Below are positions 1 through 6,521 of a DNA stretch of 8,137 nt, piece by piece. This stretch comes from Candidatus Tectimicrobiota bacterium. GTDB lineage: Bacteria > UBA8248. The DNA lies in NCBI GenBank assembly GCA_016184445.1, contig JACPCT010000288.1, positions 1-8,137 on the forward strand, in the 5' to 3' direction. The notes below the pieces were generated by a model, which was given only the letters and a program-made list of their open reading frames with translations, did not search any database and was not told the DNA's origin. Within the stretch, counting starts at the first letter, position 1. Every line of letters starts with the position of its first letter. The translations under genes were made by a program, and so were the position numbers.

Positions 1-1
1 G

Positions 2-1018
2 GAAACCATGCCCTGCCCGGAGATGGCCCTCGCCAAGGCCTCCGCCCACGCGCACCGCATCCGGCTGGGGACCTCGGTCGTCGGCCTCCCCTACCACCAT
101 CCCTTCCACGTGGCCGAGCGCATCGTCTTTCTCGACCACCTCACCCGGGGGCGGGCCATCCTGGGGATCGGGCCGAGCAGCCTTTCGACCGACATCAAGT
201 TCTTCGGCCTCCCGCCGGAGTCGCACCGGCCGATCATGGACGAATCGCTGGACATCATCGTGAAACTTCTCGAGTCCCCCGAGCCCTTCGACTACGAGGG
301 GAAGTACTGGAAACTCCGGGACGTGCGCCTGCAGCTGCGCTCCTACCAGCAGCCCAGGCTCCCCCTCGCCATCGCGTCGGCGGGGAGCCCCCACGCGATG
401 GAGCTTGCGGGCAAGTACGGCATGATCCTCTTTTCGATGGCGGGCAAGCCCGTGGGGGGGAAGCACACCCTGAAGGACCACTGGCCCCTCGTCGAGGCGA
501 GCGCGGCACGGCGCGGCGTGACCGTCTCGCGGAAGGACTGGCGCGTCGTGACCTTCGTCTACCTGGCCGAGACCCGCGAGCAGGCCTGGGCGGACGCCGG
601 GGCTTCCATCCGGCGGGACATGGATTATTTCATCACCATCGGCATCAAGCCCACCTACGAGGCCTACCCCGGCCAGCCGCTCGCCGAGATCACCCCGCAA
701 TCGGCCGCCGAAGTGCGCCGGTGGATCATCGGGACCCCGGACGATGCCATCGCGGCCATCGATCGTTTCCAGGAAGAGACGGGCGGCTTCGGCGGACTCA
801 TGCTCACCACCCACGAGTGGGTGGAGCCGGCCAAGGTGCGGCGCTCGCTGGAGCTCTTCGCCCGCTACGTGATGCCGCACTTCCGCGGGCACGCCCGCGA
901 CCTGCAGGACGAATGGCGGCGCACCCAGGCCGCGGCGGCGGCGGGGAAGCTCCCGGTCCTGGGCCAGCCCGCTCCCGCGGGGAGCCACGACGGCGGGAGC
1001 AATCTGTCGTTTCCTTGA
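2..1018 (+). CDS. LLM-class flavin-dependent monooxygenase (luciferase-like), 5' partial
   Basis: Bacterial luciferase-like (TIM-barrel) FMN-dependent oxidoreductase, closest in feel to the limonene 1,2-monooxygenase group. Such enzymes use reduced flavin from a partner reductase to insert one oxygen atom into an organic substrate; the substrate cannot be read from sequence. Seen: RIRLGTSVV (visible residues 19-27), the HHPFHVAE segment just after it, GRAILGIG (50-57), and a C-terminal RRSLELFARYVMPHF stretch followed by a low-complexity Ala/Pro-rich tail. The frame is open to the left edge, and the first ATG (position 8) falls inside a conserved core region, so about 55-60 N-terminal residues lie outside the window; the ATG at 8 is not the true start. 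The MBL-fold gene follows 31 bp later on the same strand, suggesting cotranscription. The family is confident, the substrate unknown. Confidence 0.9.
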   Translation, partial: ETMPCPEMALAKASAHAHRIRLGTSVVGLPYHHPFHVAERIVFLDHLTRGRAILGIGPSSLSTDIKFFGLPPESHRPIMDESLDIIVKLLESPEPFDYEGKYWKLRDVRLQLRSYQQPRLPLAIASAGSPHAMELAGKYGMILFSMAGKPVGGKHTLKDHWPLVEASAARRGVTVSRKDWRVVTFVYLAETREQAWADAGASIRRDMDYFITIGIKPTYEAYPGQPLAEITPQSAAEVRRWIIGTPDDAIAAIDRFQEETGGFGGLMLTTHEWVEPAKVRRSLELFARYVMPHFRGHARDLQDEWRRTQAAAAAGKLPVLGQPAPAGSHDGGSNLSFP

Positions 1019-1049
1019 CGGGTGGGGCCGGGAAGGGGAGGGGGACGCG

Positions 1050-1877
1050 TTGAACCAGCTCGCACCGAACGTGTTCTATCTCAACCGCTATCCGACTTTC
1101 GGCTGCGTGGTGACGCGGGAGGGTGTGGTGGCGGTGGACGGCCCCATGAGGCCCACCGACGCGGCCGAGTGGCGGGCCTTCCTGGAGTCGAAGGGGCCCA
1201 TCCGCTACATCATCCACACCGAGCACCACCAGGACCACATCGCCATCAACGGGCTCATGCCCGGGACGGTCGTGGCCGGCCGCCTGACCGACGCCGATTT
1301 CTTCAAGTCCATCCCCTCGAACGAGGTGGCCGTGGATCGGATGCGGAAGTACGATCCCCGGGGGGCCGGGCTTTTGGACGGCTACCGGCTGCGGGCCCCC
1401 GAGATTGTCTACGACGGCAGCTTTACGCTCCGGCTGGGCGGGGAGACCTTCCACCTCCGCCACTCGCCCGGGCACACGCGGGGCCAGACCCTCGTCCATG
1501 CGGCCGAGGCCCGGGTCGCCTTCACGGGGGACAACATCACCCCCGGGAATTACCCGTTCTTCCACTCGGCGGCGGTGTGGGCGTGGTTTGATTCCCTGCG
1601 CTACCTGGAGTCGCTGGGGGTGGACTGGTACGTGCCGGGCCATGGAGACCCCTGCCGGAAGGAGGAGATCGCCAGGCAGCGGGCCAAGATGGAGGAGATC
1701 GTCGGCGAGGTCCGCCGCCTGAAGCGCATGGGCAAGAGCCGGGAGGAGGTCCAGGAGGAAGCCCGCTACATCCACCGGCCGGGGCTCGACTATCCCCGCG
1801 TCCTCGGGCCGAGGGCGTTCGAGCTGGAGGCGGCGGGGCTCGGAGTCGTGTACGATGCGCTGGATGAGCGCCCCTGA
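1050..1877 (+). CDS. MBL-fold metallo-hydrolase with variant metal motif
   Basis: Metallo-beta-lactamase-fold hydrolase of 275 residues, complete. The usual five metal-binding motifs can be followed: TEHHQDH at 57-63, SPGHTRG with H142, FTGDN with D161, and VPGHGDP with H198. The canonical HxHxDH motif reads E58-H-H60-Q-D62-H63, so the first histidine is replaced by glutamate. The start is a TTG preceded by the purine-rich GGAAGGGGAGGGGG (1031-1044); no in-frame ATG lies near this position, and the N-terminal NVFYLNRYPTFGCVV strand matches where such folds begin. The C-terminal 75 residues are a charged helical extension. It sits 31 bp behind the monooxygenase gene, so it may hydrolyse a product of that oxygenation, such as an ester, lactone or thioester; this is inference. 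No signal peptide is visible, so it is probably cytoplasmic. Confidence 0.9.
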   Translation: MNQLAPNVFYLNRYPTFGCVVTREGVVAVDGPMRPTDAAEWRAFLESKGPIRYIIHTEHHQDHIAINGLMPGTVVAGRLTDADFFKSIPSNEVAVDRMRKYDPRGAGLLDGYRLRAPEIVYDGSFTLRLGGETFHLRHSPGHTRGQTLVHAAEARVAFTGDNITPGNYPFFHSAAVWAWFDSLRYLESLGVDWYVPGHGDPCRKEEIARQRAKMEEIVGEVRRLKRMGKSREEVQEEARYIHRPGLDYPRVLGPRAFELEAAGLGVVYDALDERP

Positions 1878-1890
1878 ATCCCGGGTGATG

Positions 1891-1902
1891 CCGGAAAACC
1901 GG
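1891..1902. repeat. Small palindrome CCGG-AAAA-CCGG between MBL and DUF992 genes
   Basis: A perfect four-base-pair stem with an AAAA loop, 13 nt after the MBL stop codon. It has no following T-run and is too short to call a terminator. The rest of the 80-bp gap up to the DUF992 gene has no promoter I can defend. Confidence 0.3.
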
Positions 1903-1945
1903 GGCCGCGATCTTCCGCCGGCCTCGTGATCTTGTAAACACCCAT

Positions 1946-1953
1946 AAGGAGGA
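1946..1953 (+). promoter_or_regulatory. Strong ribosome-binding site of DUF992 gene
   Basis: AAGGAGGA, a near-perfect anti-16S match, ends four bases before the ATG at 1958. It is the best plus-strand Shine-Dalgarno in the window and fixes the start of the exported protein, suggesting efficient translation. Confidence 0.8.
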
Positions 1954-1957
1954 AGAC

Positions 1958-2461
1958 ATGCGATTCGCCCGCGGCGTGATGTTGGCTCTCTTGACGGCCT
2001 CCCTTGCCGGATCGGTTGGGGCGTATCCCGCCGGTGCCGCCGAGCAGGCAGGTGTGAATCTGGGCAGCCTCACATGCAAGACCAAGCCGGGAACGGGGGT
2101 GCAGCTTCTTCTCGTCTCCTCCGTGTCGGTCGAGTGCACCTTCAAGACCGCCGGGGGCGAGGAGATGTACAAGGGCGAGATCGGCTTCCTGGGCGTGGAC
2201 CTGAGCCGGAAGGACGAGCAGACCCTCCTCTTCACCGTGGTCGGGCTGGCCGGGGACGTGAAGATGGGCGCCCATTCGCTCCAGGGGGACTACCTGGGCG
2301 CCTCGGTGGCAGCGGGCATACTCGGCAAGGGAGCGGGCACCACCGCCCTCATAGGCGGGGTCAAGAAGAGCCTGAACCTCGTCCCCTCCGTGGACACCTT
2401 CAAGGGTGCGGGGATCAGCGCCGGCGGGACCCGGATGCACCTGGAGCCCTATAAAAAGTAA
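1958..2461 (+). CDS. DUF992 domain exported protein
   Basis: Small protein of 167 residues with a Sec signal peptide: R2/R5, a hydrophobic core at about 6-21 and a likely cleavage site after GAA (28|29). The mature part matches the DUF992 pattern: AGVNLGSLTC, a second cysteine at C60 in the VECTF strand, YKGEIGFLGVDL (71-82), LLFTVVG (90-96), then LQGDYLGASVAAGILGKGAG and a terminal GGVKKSLNLVP strand. C40 and C60 are the only cysteines and could form a disulfide in the periplasm. DUF992 is known to me mainly from alphaproteobacteria and has no established function. The gene has its own strong ribosome-binding site and sits alone between gaps of 80 and 180 bp, so it may be a separate transcription unit. 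No partner can be inferred from the neighbours. Confidence 0.85.
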   Translation: MRFARGVMLALLTASLAGSVGAYPAGAAEQAGVNLGSLTCKTKPGTGVQLLLVSSVSVECTFKTAGGEEMYKGEIGFLGVDLSRKDEQTLLFTVVGLAGDVKMGAHSLQGDYLGASVAAGILGKGAGTTALIGGVKKSLNLVPSVDTFKGAGISAGGTRMHLEPYKK

Positions 2462-2467
2462 GCCCGA

Positions 2468-2540
2468 GGCGGGCCCAGCCTTTTCGGACGATCGCCTCCC
2501 CGTCTGGGTTCCCGCCCAGGCGGGGGACCCTCGGCCCGCC
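2468..2540. repeat. Nested GC inverted repeats downstream of DUF992 gene
   Basis: Outer arms GGCGGGCC (2468-2475) and GGCCCGCC (2533-2540) are exact reverse complements. Inside them lies an imperfect hairpin, 2506-2530, pairing GGGTTCCCGCC with GGCGGGGGACCC around a short loop. No T-tract follows, so this is at best a Rho-assisted or factor-independent-like end for the DUF992 transcript. In sequence this GC-rich, chance pairing is common. The remainder of 2462-2641 shows nothing else I can support. Confidence 0.3.
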
Positions 2541-2641
2541 CCAGCCCCTCCCGCAACATTTCCTTGAGGCCGGGAGCAGGGTAGCGGTATGATCCCGGAG
2601 AGGGGGATTCCGCCTCCTCGCCGCCTGGATGGATGGAAGCC

Positions 2642-3541
2642 ATGGACGCTGTTTTCCGGGAGCATCCTTCCGAGCTCCGCGACCCGGTCCTGATCCTGGC
2701 CTTCGCCGGCTGGAACGACGCGGCCGAGTCCGCCACCATCGCGGCCCGCTACCTGGTGGACCGGCTGGGAGGGGAGCGGTTCGCCTCGATCCCCCCGGAC
2801 GACTTCTTCCAGTACTCCGACCGGCGCCCCACCGTCCGTCTCGACGAAAAGGGGCAGCGGCAGATCTCCTGGCCGGCGAACGAGTTCTTCGTCTGCCGCC
2901 CCAGCCATCTCCCGCGGGACATCGTGGTGGGGGTGGGGGTCGAGCCCCATCTTCAATGGAGGCGCTTCAGCCGGAACGTCCTCGAAGTCGTCCACCGGTG
3001 CCGGGTGCGGCTGATCGTGACCATGGGCGCGTTCCTGGCCGGGGAGTCCCACGCCGATCCCGTTCCCACCATCTGCCTGACCACGGACCCGGCCCTGGTC
3101 CGGAGCCTGGACCTGGAGGTCTCCCGCTACGAGGGACCGACGGGCATCGTGGGCGTCATCCACAACCTGATGCAGGACGAGAAGTTCCCCGCCGTCAGCC
3201 TCTGGGCCAGCGTCCCGCACTACATCGCCGCGCTGCCCAACCCGAAGGCCTCCTTCGCCCTGCTCGACCGCCTGCGGGCGGTGTGCCGGATTCCGCTGGA
3301 CCTGAGCGACCTGGAGCATTCGGCGGCCAACTTCGACCGCCAGGTGGAGGAGGCCATCAGCCAAGACCCCAAGATCGCGCGGTACGTCTCCCAGCTCGAG
3401 GACTCCGAGGAGGCCGAGCCGGAGGAGGCGGACGAGCCGCTCCCCGCCGAGACGTCCGAGGAGCTTCCTCCGGGAGAGCAGATCGCCGACCAGATCGAGC
3501 GCTTCCTGCGCCGCCGCAAGAGCGGCTCCGAGGAGGAATAG
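2642..3541 (+). CDS. PAC2 family protein (proteasome assembly chaperone-like)
   Basis: PAC2-family protein of 299 residues. Hallmarks, numbered from the alternative ATG at 2633: AFAGWNDA (23-30), VGVEPHLQW (101-109), MGAFLAGESH (131-140), SLWASVPHYIAALPNPKA (189-206) and a helical LLDRLRAVCRIPLDLSDLE segment. This layout resembles the actinobacterial proteins annotated as PAC2 rather than the shorter archaeal ones. After the domain comes a very acidic linker (about 256-283) and a basic C-terminal helix ending FLRRRKSGSEEE. The family is named for eukaryotic proteasome assembly chaperones, but its bacterial role is not settled. Start choice: ATG 2642 has GGATGGA eight bases upstream, while ATG 2633, nine bases earlier in frame, has no Shine-Dalgarno at all. 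No proteasome or Pup genes are visible here. Cytoplasmic. Confidence 0.9.
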   Translation: MDAVFREHPSELRDPVLILAFAGWNDAAESATIAARYLVDRLGGERFASIPPDDFFQYSDRRPTVRLDEKGQRQISWPANEFFVCRPSHLPRDIVVGVGVEPHLQWRRFSRNVLEVVHRCRVRLIVTMGAFLAGESHADPVPTICLTTDPALVRSLDLEVSRYEGPTGIVGVIHNLMQDEKFPAVSLWASVPHYIAALPNPKASFALLDRLRAVCRIPLDLSDLEHSAANFDRQVEEAISQDPKIARYVSQLEDSEEAEPEEADEPLPAETSEELPPGEQIADQIERFLRRRKSGSEEE

Positions 3542-3544
3542 GCC

Positions 3545-3578
3545 GCTCCCCGCCCGGGGAGCTCCCTCGCCCGGGCGG
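3545..3578. repeat. Competing GC hairpins just after the PAC2 stop
   Basis: Three bases after the PAC2 stop codon, GCTCCCC (3545-3551) and GGGGAGC (3556-3562) form a perfect seven-pair stem with loop GCCC. An alternative nine-pair stem joins CCGCCCGGG (3550-3558) to CCCGGGCGG (3570-3578); the two share bases and cannot both form. No T-run follows. Possible transcript end or 3' stabiliser, but in this GC content chance is a fair explanation. Confidence 0.4.
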
Positions 3579-3590
3579 CTCCACCTTCCG

Positions 3591-3611
3591 CCCCGCACGT
3601 CCGATGCGGGG
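3591..3611. repeat. Perfect 7-bp hairpin in the leader of the molybdenum hydroxylase gene
   Basis: CCCCGCA (3591-3597) pairs exactly with TGCGGGG (3605-3611) around a seven-base loop. It lies 41 bp before the ATG at 3653 and upstream of the CAGGA ribosome-binding site (3641-3645). It could be an operator or leader structure; no binding protein can be named. Confidence 0.4.
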
Positions 3612-3652
3612 ACGCTTCCTCGCCGCCGCCTCGAGGAAACCAGGACCCAGCC

Positions 3653-5980
3653 ATGGCTGAGCGGTTTTACCAGGAGCTGTTCGGGGGCCCCGCCGACGGG
3701 GGCGACATCGTGGGGAGGAGCATCACCCGGGTGGACGCCCCCCCGAAGGCGGACGGCTCCCCCATCTACGCGGCCGATCACAGGCCGGCGCGCCCGTTGT
3801 ACGTGTCCCCGGTGATGGCCCCGGTGGCGAGCGGGCGTCTCCGGCGGGTGGACGCGGCTGAGGCGGAGCGGATGCCCGGCGTCGTGCGCATCCTGACGTC
3901 GAAGGACATCCCGGGGCGGAAGCTCTACGGCATGGCGGCGGCCGACCAGCCCGTCCTCGTGGAGGACCGCATCCGCTCCCTGCAGGACGTCGTCGCCCTC
4001 GTGGTGGCGGAGTCCCCGGCGGAGGCCGAGGCGGCCGTCCACCGCGTCCGGGTGCACGCCGATCCGCTTCCGGCGGTGTTCGACCCCCGGGAGGCCGTGA
4101 AGGAGGGCGCGCCCATCCTTCAGCCCGGGCATCCCCTGGCGAAGGGGAACGTCCTCTCCCACCTCAAGATCCGCAAGGGCGACGCCGACCGGGGCTTCGC
4201 CGAGGCGGACGTGGTCGTCGAGAACGTCTACGAGACCCAGCTGGTGGACCACGCCTACCTGGAGCCGGACACCGGCTATGTGATCCCCAACCCGGACGGC
4301 ACCCTCCTGTGCGTGGGCCCCACCCAATGCCCCCACATGGTGCGGCGCGTGATCGGGCCGGTGCTGGGGCTGGCGCAGAACGCCGTCCGCTTCGTCTCCA
4401 CCCCGCCCGGCGGCGGCTTCGGGGGGAAGGAGGAGACCTCCGTCGAGATCGCCATGCGGGCCGGCCTGGCCGCCCTCAAGACCGGGCGGCCGGCCGTCTA
4501 CACCTACACCCGGGAGGAGTCGCTCGGCGCCAAGGCCAAGCGGATCCCCCTGATCATCGAGCACAAGATCGGCGCCCGGAGAGACGGCCGGATCACGGCC
4601 GTCCAGGTCCGCATCTACGCGAACAAGGGGCCCTACGCCGCGGTGGGGGCGTCCATCCTCCGCAAGCTCACCGTTCACGCCCCGGGTCCCTACGAGTGCG
4701 AGAACGTTTGGGTGGACAGCCACATGGTGTTCACCAACAGCGTGAACACCTGCGCCATGCGGGGGCTGGGCGTCCCCCAGGTGCACTTCGCCTGCGAGAG
4801 CCAGATGGATGAGCTGGCCCGCCGCCTCGGTATGGACCCCTTCGCCATCCGCCGCCTCAACGGCTTCAGGCGGGGCTCGGTCACGGCCACCCGGCAGGTG
4901 CTGGACCAGAGCGTGGGGCTGATGGAGTGCCTCGACACGGCCGAGCGCGCCCTGGGGCCCCATCCCCGGGAAGCGGGGAACGGGGACGGCCTCCTCCGGG
5001 GGCGCGGGGTGGCGGCCTTCTGGTACTCGACCGGCGCGGCCGGCCCCTCGGACTCCTGCGGGGCCCAGGTCCACGTCACGGACGACGGGAAGGTCCAGGT
5101 CGGGGTGGGCATCATCGATCTGGGCCAGGGGGCCCACACCGTGCTCTCCCAGATTGCCGCCGAGGCGATGGGGGTGAACATGGAGGACGTGCGCATCATG
5201 CCCATCGACACCGACGCCCTCCCCGAGAGCGGCTTCACGGCGGGCTCGCGCTCGACCACCATCCCGGGCAACGCCGTCTGCCAGGCCGTCGCCGAGGTGC
5301 GGGAATCCCTCGCCCCCGTCGCCGCCGAGATGCTGGAGGGGCCCGCCCCGGACATCGTCTTCCGGGCGGGGCGCGTGTTCGTCAAGGGGGCGCCCGAGCG
5401 CTCCCTCGCCTTCAAGGAGGTGGTCAAGCGGGCCCTTCTCCTGGGGCGGCGGATCACCGGGCAAGGGTGGTTCTCGACGGGGCCGCTCACCTTCAACCCC
5501 GAGACGGGGGAGGGGAAGCCCTTTATGGTGTACAGCTACGGCGTCCAGGTGGCGGACGTGGAAGTGGACCCCGGCACGGGGGAGGTCTGGGTGCGGCGCA
5601 TGGTGGCCGCCCACGACGTGGGCCGCGCCATCAACCCCGACGGGGTGGTCGGCCAGATCCAGGGAGGGGTCGAGATGGGCCTGGGCCAGGCCCTCATCGA
5701 GGAGGTCGGGGTGGATGGGGGGAAGGTGCTGACCCCCGACCTCGCCCGCTACGAGATCCCGGTCTCGATGGACACGCCGGAGATGCGCGTCTTCATCGTC
5801 GAGGATCGGAACGCCACCGGGCCCTACGGGGCCAAGGGGGTGGGCGAGAGCGCCCTGGTCCCCACCCTGGCCGCCATCGCGAACGCCGTGCGCGACGCCA
5901 TCGGGCGGCGGATCTTCCGGCTCCCCATCACTCCCGAGCGCGTGGCCCTGGCCCTGCGGAAGGGGACGGGAGAGAGGTAA
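3653..5980 (+). CDS. Xanthine dehydrogenase family molybdopterin-binding subunit
   Basis: Large catalytic subunit of a molybdenum hydroxylase, 775 residues, usual for the family, resembling xanthine dehydrogenase and the alpha subunit of 4-hydroxybenzoyl-CoA reductase. Domain order: N-terminal aldehyde-oxidase/xanthine-dehydrogenase a/b hammerhead (about 35-145), first cofactor domain (about 165-400) and second (about 425-705). Motifs: PPGGGFGGK (251-259), CAMRGLG (367-373), DLGQGAHT (489-496), GSRSTT (531-536), and GAKGVGES with the catalytic base E732. The active-site loop is neither the AYxCSFR of form I CO dehydrogenase nor AYRGAGR of form II, so it should not be called CoxL. The substrate is unknown; members hydroxylate N-heterocycles, aldehydes or aromatic thioesters. 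The ATG has CAGGA seven bases upstream. The small [2Fe-2S] and medium FAD subunits normally encoded beside it are absent from the window. Cytoplasmic; no twin-arginine signal. Confidence 0.93.
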   Translation: MAERFYQELFGGPADGGDIVGRSITRVDAPPKADGSPIYAADHRPARPLYVSPVMAPVASGRLRRVDAAEAERMPGVVRILTSKDIPGRKLYGMAAADQPVLVEDRIRSLQDVVALVVAESPAEAEAAVHRVRVHADPLPAVFDPREAVKEGAPILQPGHPLAKGNVLSHLKIRKGDADRGFAEADVVVENVYETQLVDHAYLEPDTGYVIPNPDGTLLCVGPTQCPHMVRRVIGPVLGLAQNAVRFVSTPPGGGFGGKEETSVEIAMRAGLAALKTGRPAVYTYTREESLGAKAKRIPLIIEHKIGARRDGRITAVQVRIYANKGPYAAVGASILRKLTVHAPGPYECENVWVDSHMVFTNSVNTCAMRGLGVPQVHFACESQMDELARRLGMDPFAIRRLNGFRRGSVTATRQVLDQSVGLMECLDTAERALGPHPREAGNGDGLLRGRGVAAFWYSTGAAGPSDSCGAQVHVTDDGKVQVGVGIIDLGQGAHTVLSQIAAEAMGVNMEDVRIMPIDTDALPESGFTAGSRSTTIPGNAVCQAVAEVRESLAPVAAEMLEGPAPDIVFRAGRVFVKGAPERSLAFKEVVKRALLLGRRITGQGWFSTGPLTFNPETGEGKPFMVYSYGVQVADVEVDPGTGEVWVRRMVAAHDVGRAINPDGVVGQIQGGVEMGLGQALIEEVGVDGGKVLTPDLARYEIPVSMDTPEMRVFIVEDRNATGPYGAKGVGESALVPTLAAIANAVRDAIGRRIFRLPITPERVALALRKGTGER

Positions 5981-5986
5981 GTCAAG

Positions 5987-6012
5987 CCCCTCAGGCAGGA
6001 ATCCTGGAGGGG
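5987..6012. terminator. Possible bidirectional terminator between convergent genes
   Basis: CCCCTC (5987-5992) pairs with GAGGGG (6007-6012), and inside it CAGG (5996-5999) pairs with CCTG (6003-6006) across a three-base loop, giving ten GC-rich pairs with a three-base bulge. It starts seven bases after the hydroxylase stop and overlaps the final codons of the convergent delta-subunit gene, whose stops are only 10 bp apart. No T-tract directly follows on either strand, which lowers confidence. Confidence 0.4.
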
Positions 6013-6521
6013 TGCCCGTTGGAGGAGGTTTTTTCCCGGACCGCCTGCGGGTCGAACCCCGCCTGCTTCCAGTAAGCGTCCACCTCCGCCTGAATCTCCT
6101 CGATGACGTCGTTCTGCCGGGCCGGAAGGAAAAGGTGCCGGAAGCGGCGCTGGGGAGAGAGGTATTCCTCCACGGGCAGGAGTTTCGGCCGGTGGGTGTG
6201 CTCCACCTTGCCCCGGATCGCCTCCTTCAGGGGCCATATCCCCGTCTCGACGGCCAGCCGGCCGGCTTCGAAGCTCAGCTCCGGCTCAAGGCCGTTCTCT
6301 TCCCGTCCCTTCAGGACCGCCCCCACGCGCGGGCAGACCTCCTCGCAGATGAGGCAGCCCTTGCAGTAAAGGTAGTCGATGAGGGGATAGCCCTTCTCTT
6401 CCAGCCGGATGCACCCCTCCGGGCAGGCGAGGAAGCACAGGTTGCAGCGGGCGCAGAGGGCGCGCTCGATCCACGGGCGGAAGATCCGCCAGTTGCCGGT
6501 GTGGCGCTCGGCCATGTTCAT
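5991..6521 (-). CDS. porD: 2-oxoacid:ferredoxin oxidoreductase delta subunit fused to a beta-subunit C-terminal tail
   Basis: Electron-transfer subunit of a pyruvate/2-oxoacid:ferredoxin oxidoreductase. Residues 1-20 hold the delta-type HTGNWRIFRPWI lead-in. Two 4Fe-4S sites follow: C23-C26-C29-C33-P and C53-C56-C59-C63-P, all eight ligands present. Residues about 80-155 do not belong to a normal delta subunit: FEAGRLAVETGIWPLKE, RPKLLPVEEYLSPQRRFRHL and the helix VIEEIQAEVDAYW match the C-terminal domain of the beta subunit (PFO_beta_C type). The thiamine-diphosphate-binding part of beta and the whole alpha subunit are absent. The ATG used lacks a close Shine-Dalgarno, and the frame stays open upstream, encoding PLRYLGGTAGTPTVSRP, which looks like the usual delta N-terminal extension. 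So the true N-terminus is probably fused to the upstream gamma subunit. Convergent with the hydroxylase gene, which leaves no room for porA or porB downstream. Confidence 0.85.
   Translation of the reverse strand: MNMAERHTGNWRIFRPWIERALCARCNLCFLACPEGCIRLEEKGYPLIDYLYCKGCLICEEVCPRVGAVLKGREENGLEPELSFEAGRLAVETGIWPLKEAIRGKVEHTHRPKLLPVEEYLSPQRRFRHLFLPARQNDVIEEIQAEVDAYWKQAGFDPQAVREKTSSNGHPSRIPA

Noticed and set aside
804..1775. A 323-codon minus-strand open frame opposite the monooxygenase end and the MBL gene
   Set aside because: It is a compositional shadow with no motif; the plus-strand genes explain the codon pattern.
1903..1957. Promoter for the DUF992 gene around TGTAAA (1933-1938)
   Set aside because: Only four of six bases fit a -10 box and no acceptable -35 lies at the right distance.
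1790..5614. A 1274-codon open frame on the minus strand, opposite four genes
   Set aside because: It lies antisense to genes with clear family motifs, its translation is low-complexity (rich in Gly, Pro, His, Arg) and has no recognisable domain. Long antisense frames are expected from strong GC bias at third codon positions.
3653..5980. Aerobic CO dehydrogenase large subunit (CoxL)
   Set aside because: The active-site loop reads CAMRGLG, not the form I AYxCSFR or form II AYRGAGR, and coxM and coxS are not adjacent.
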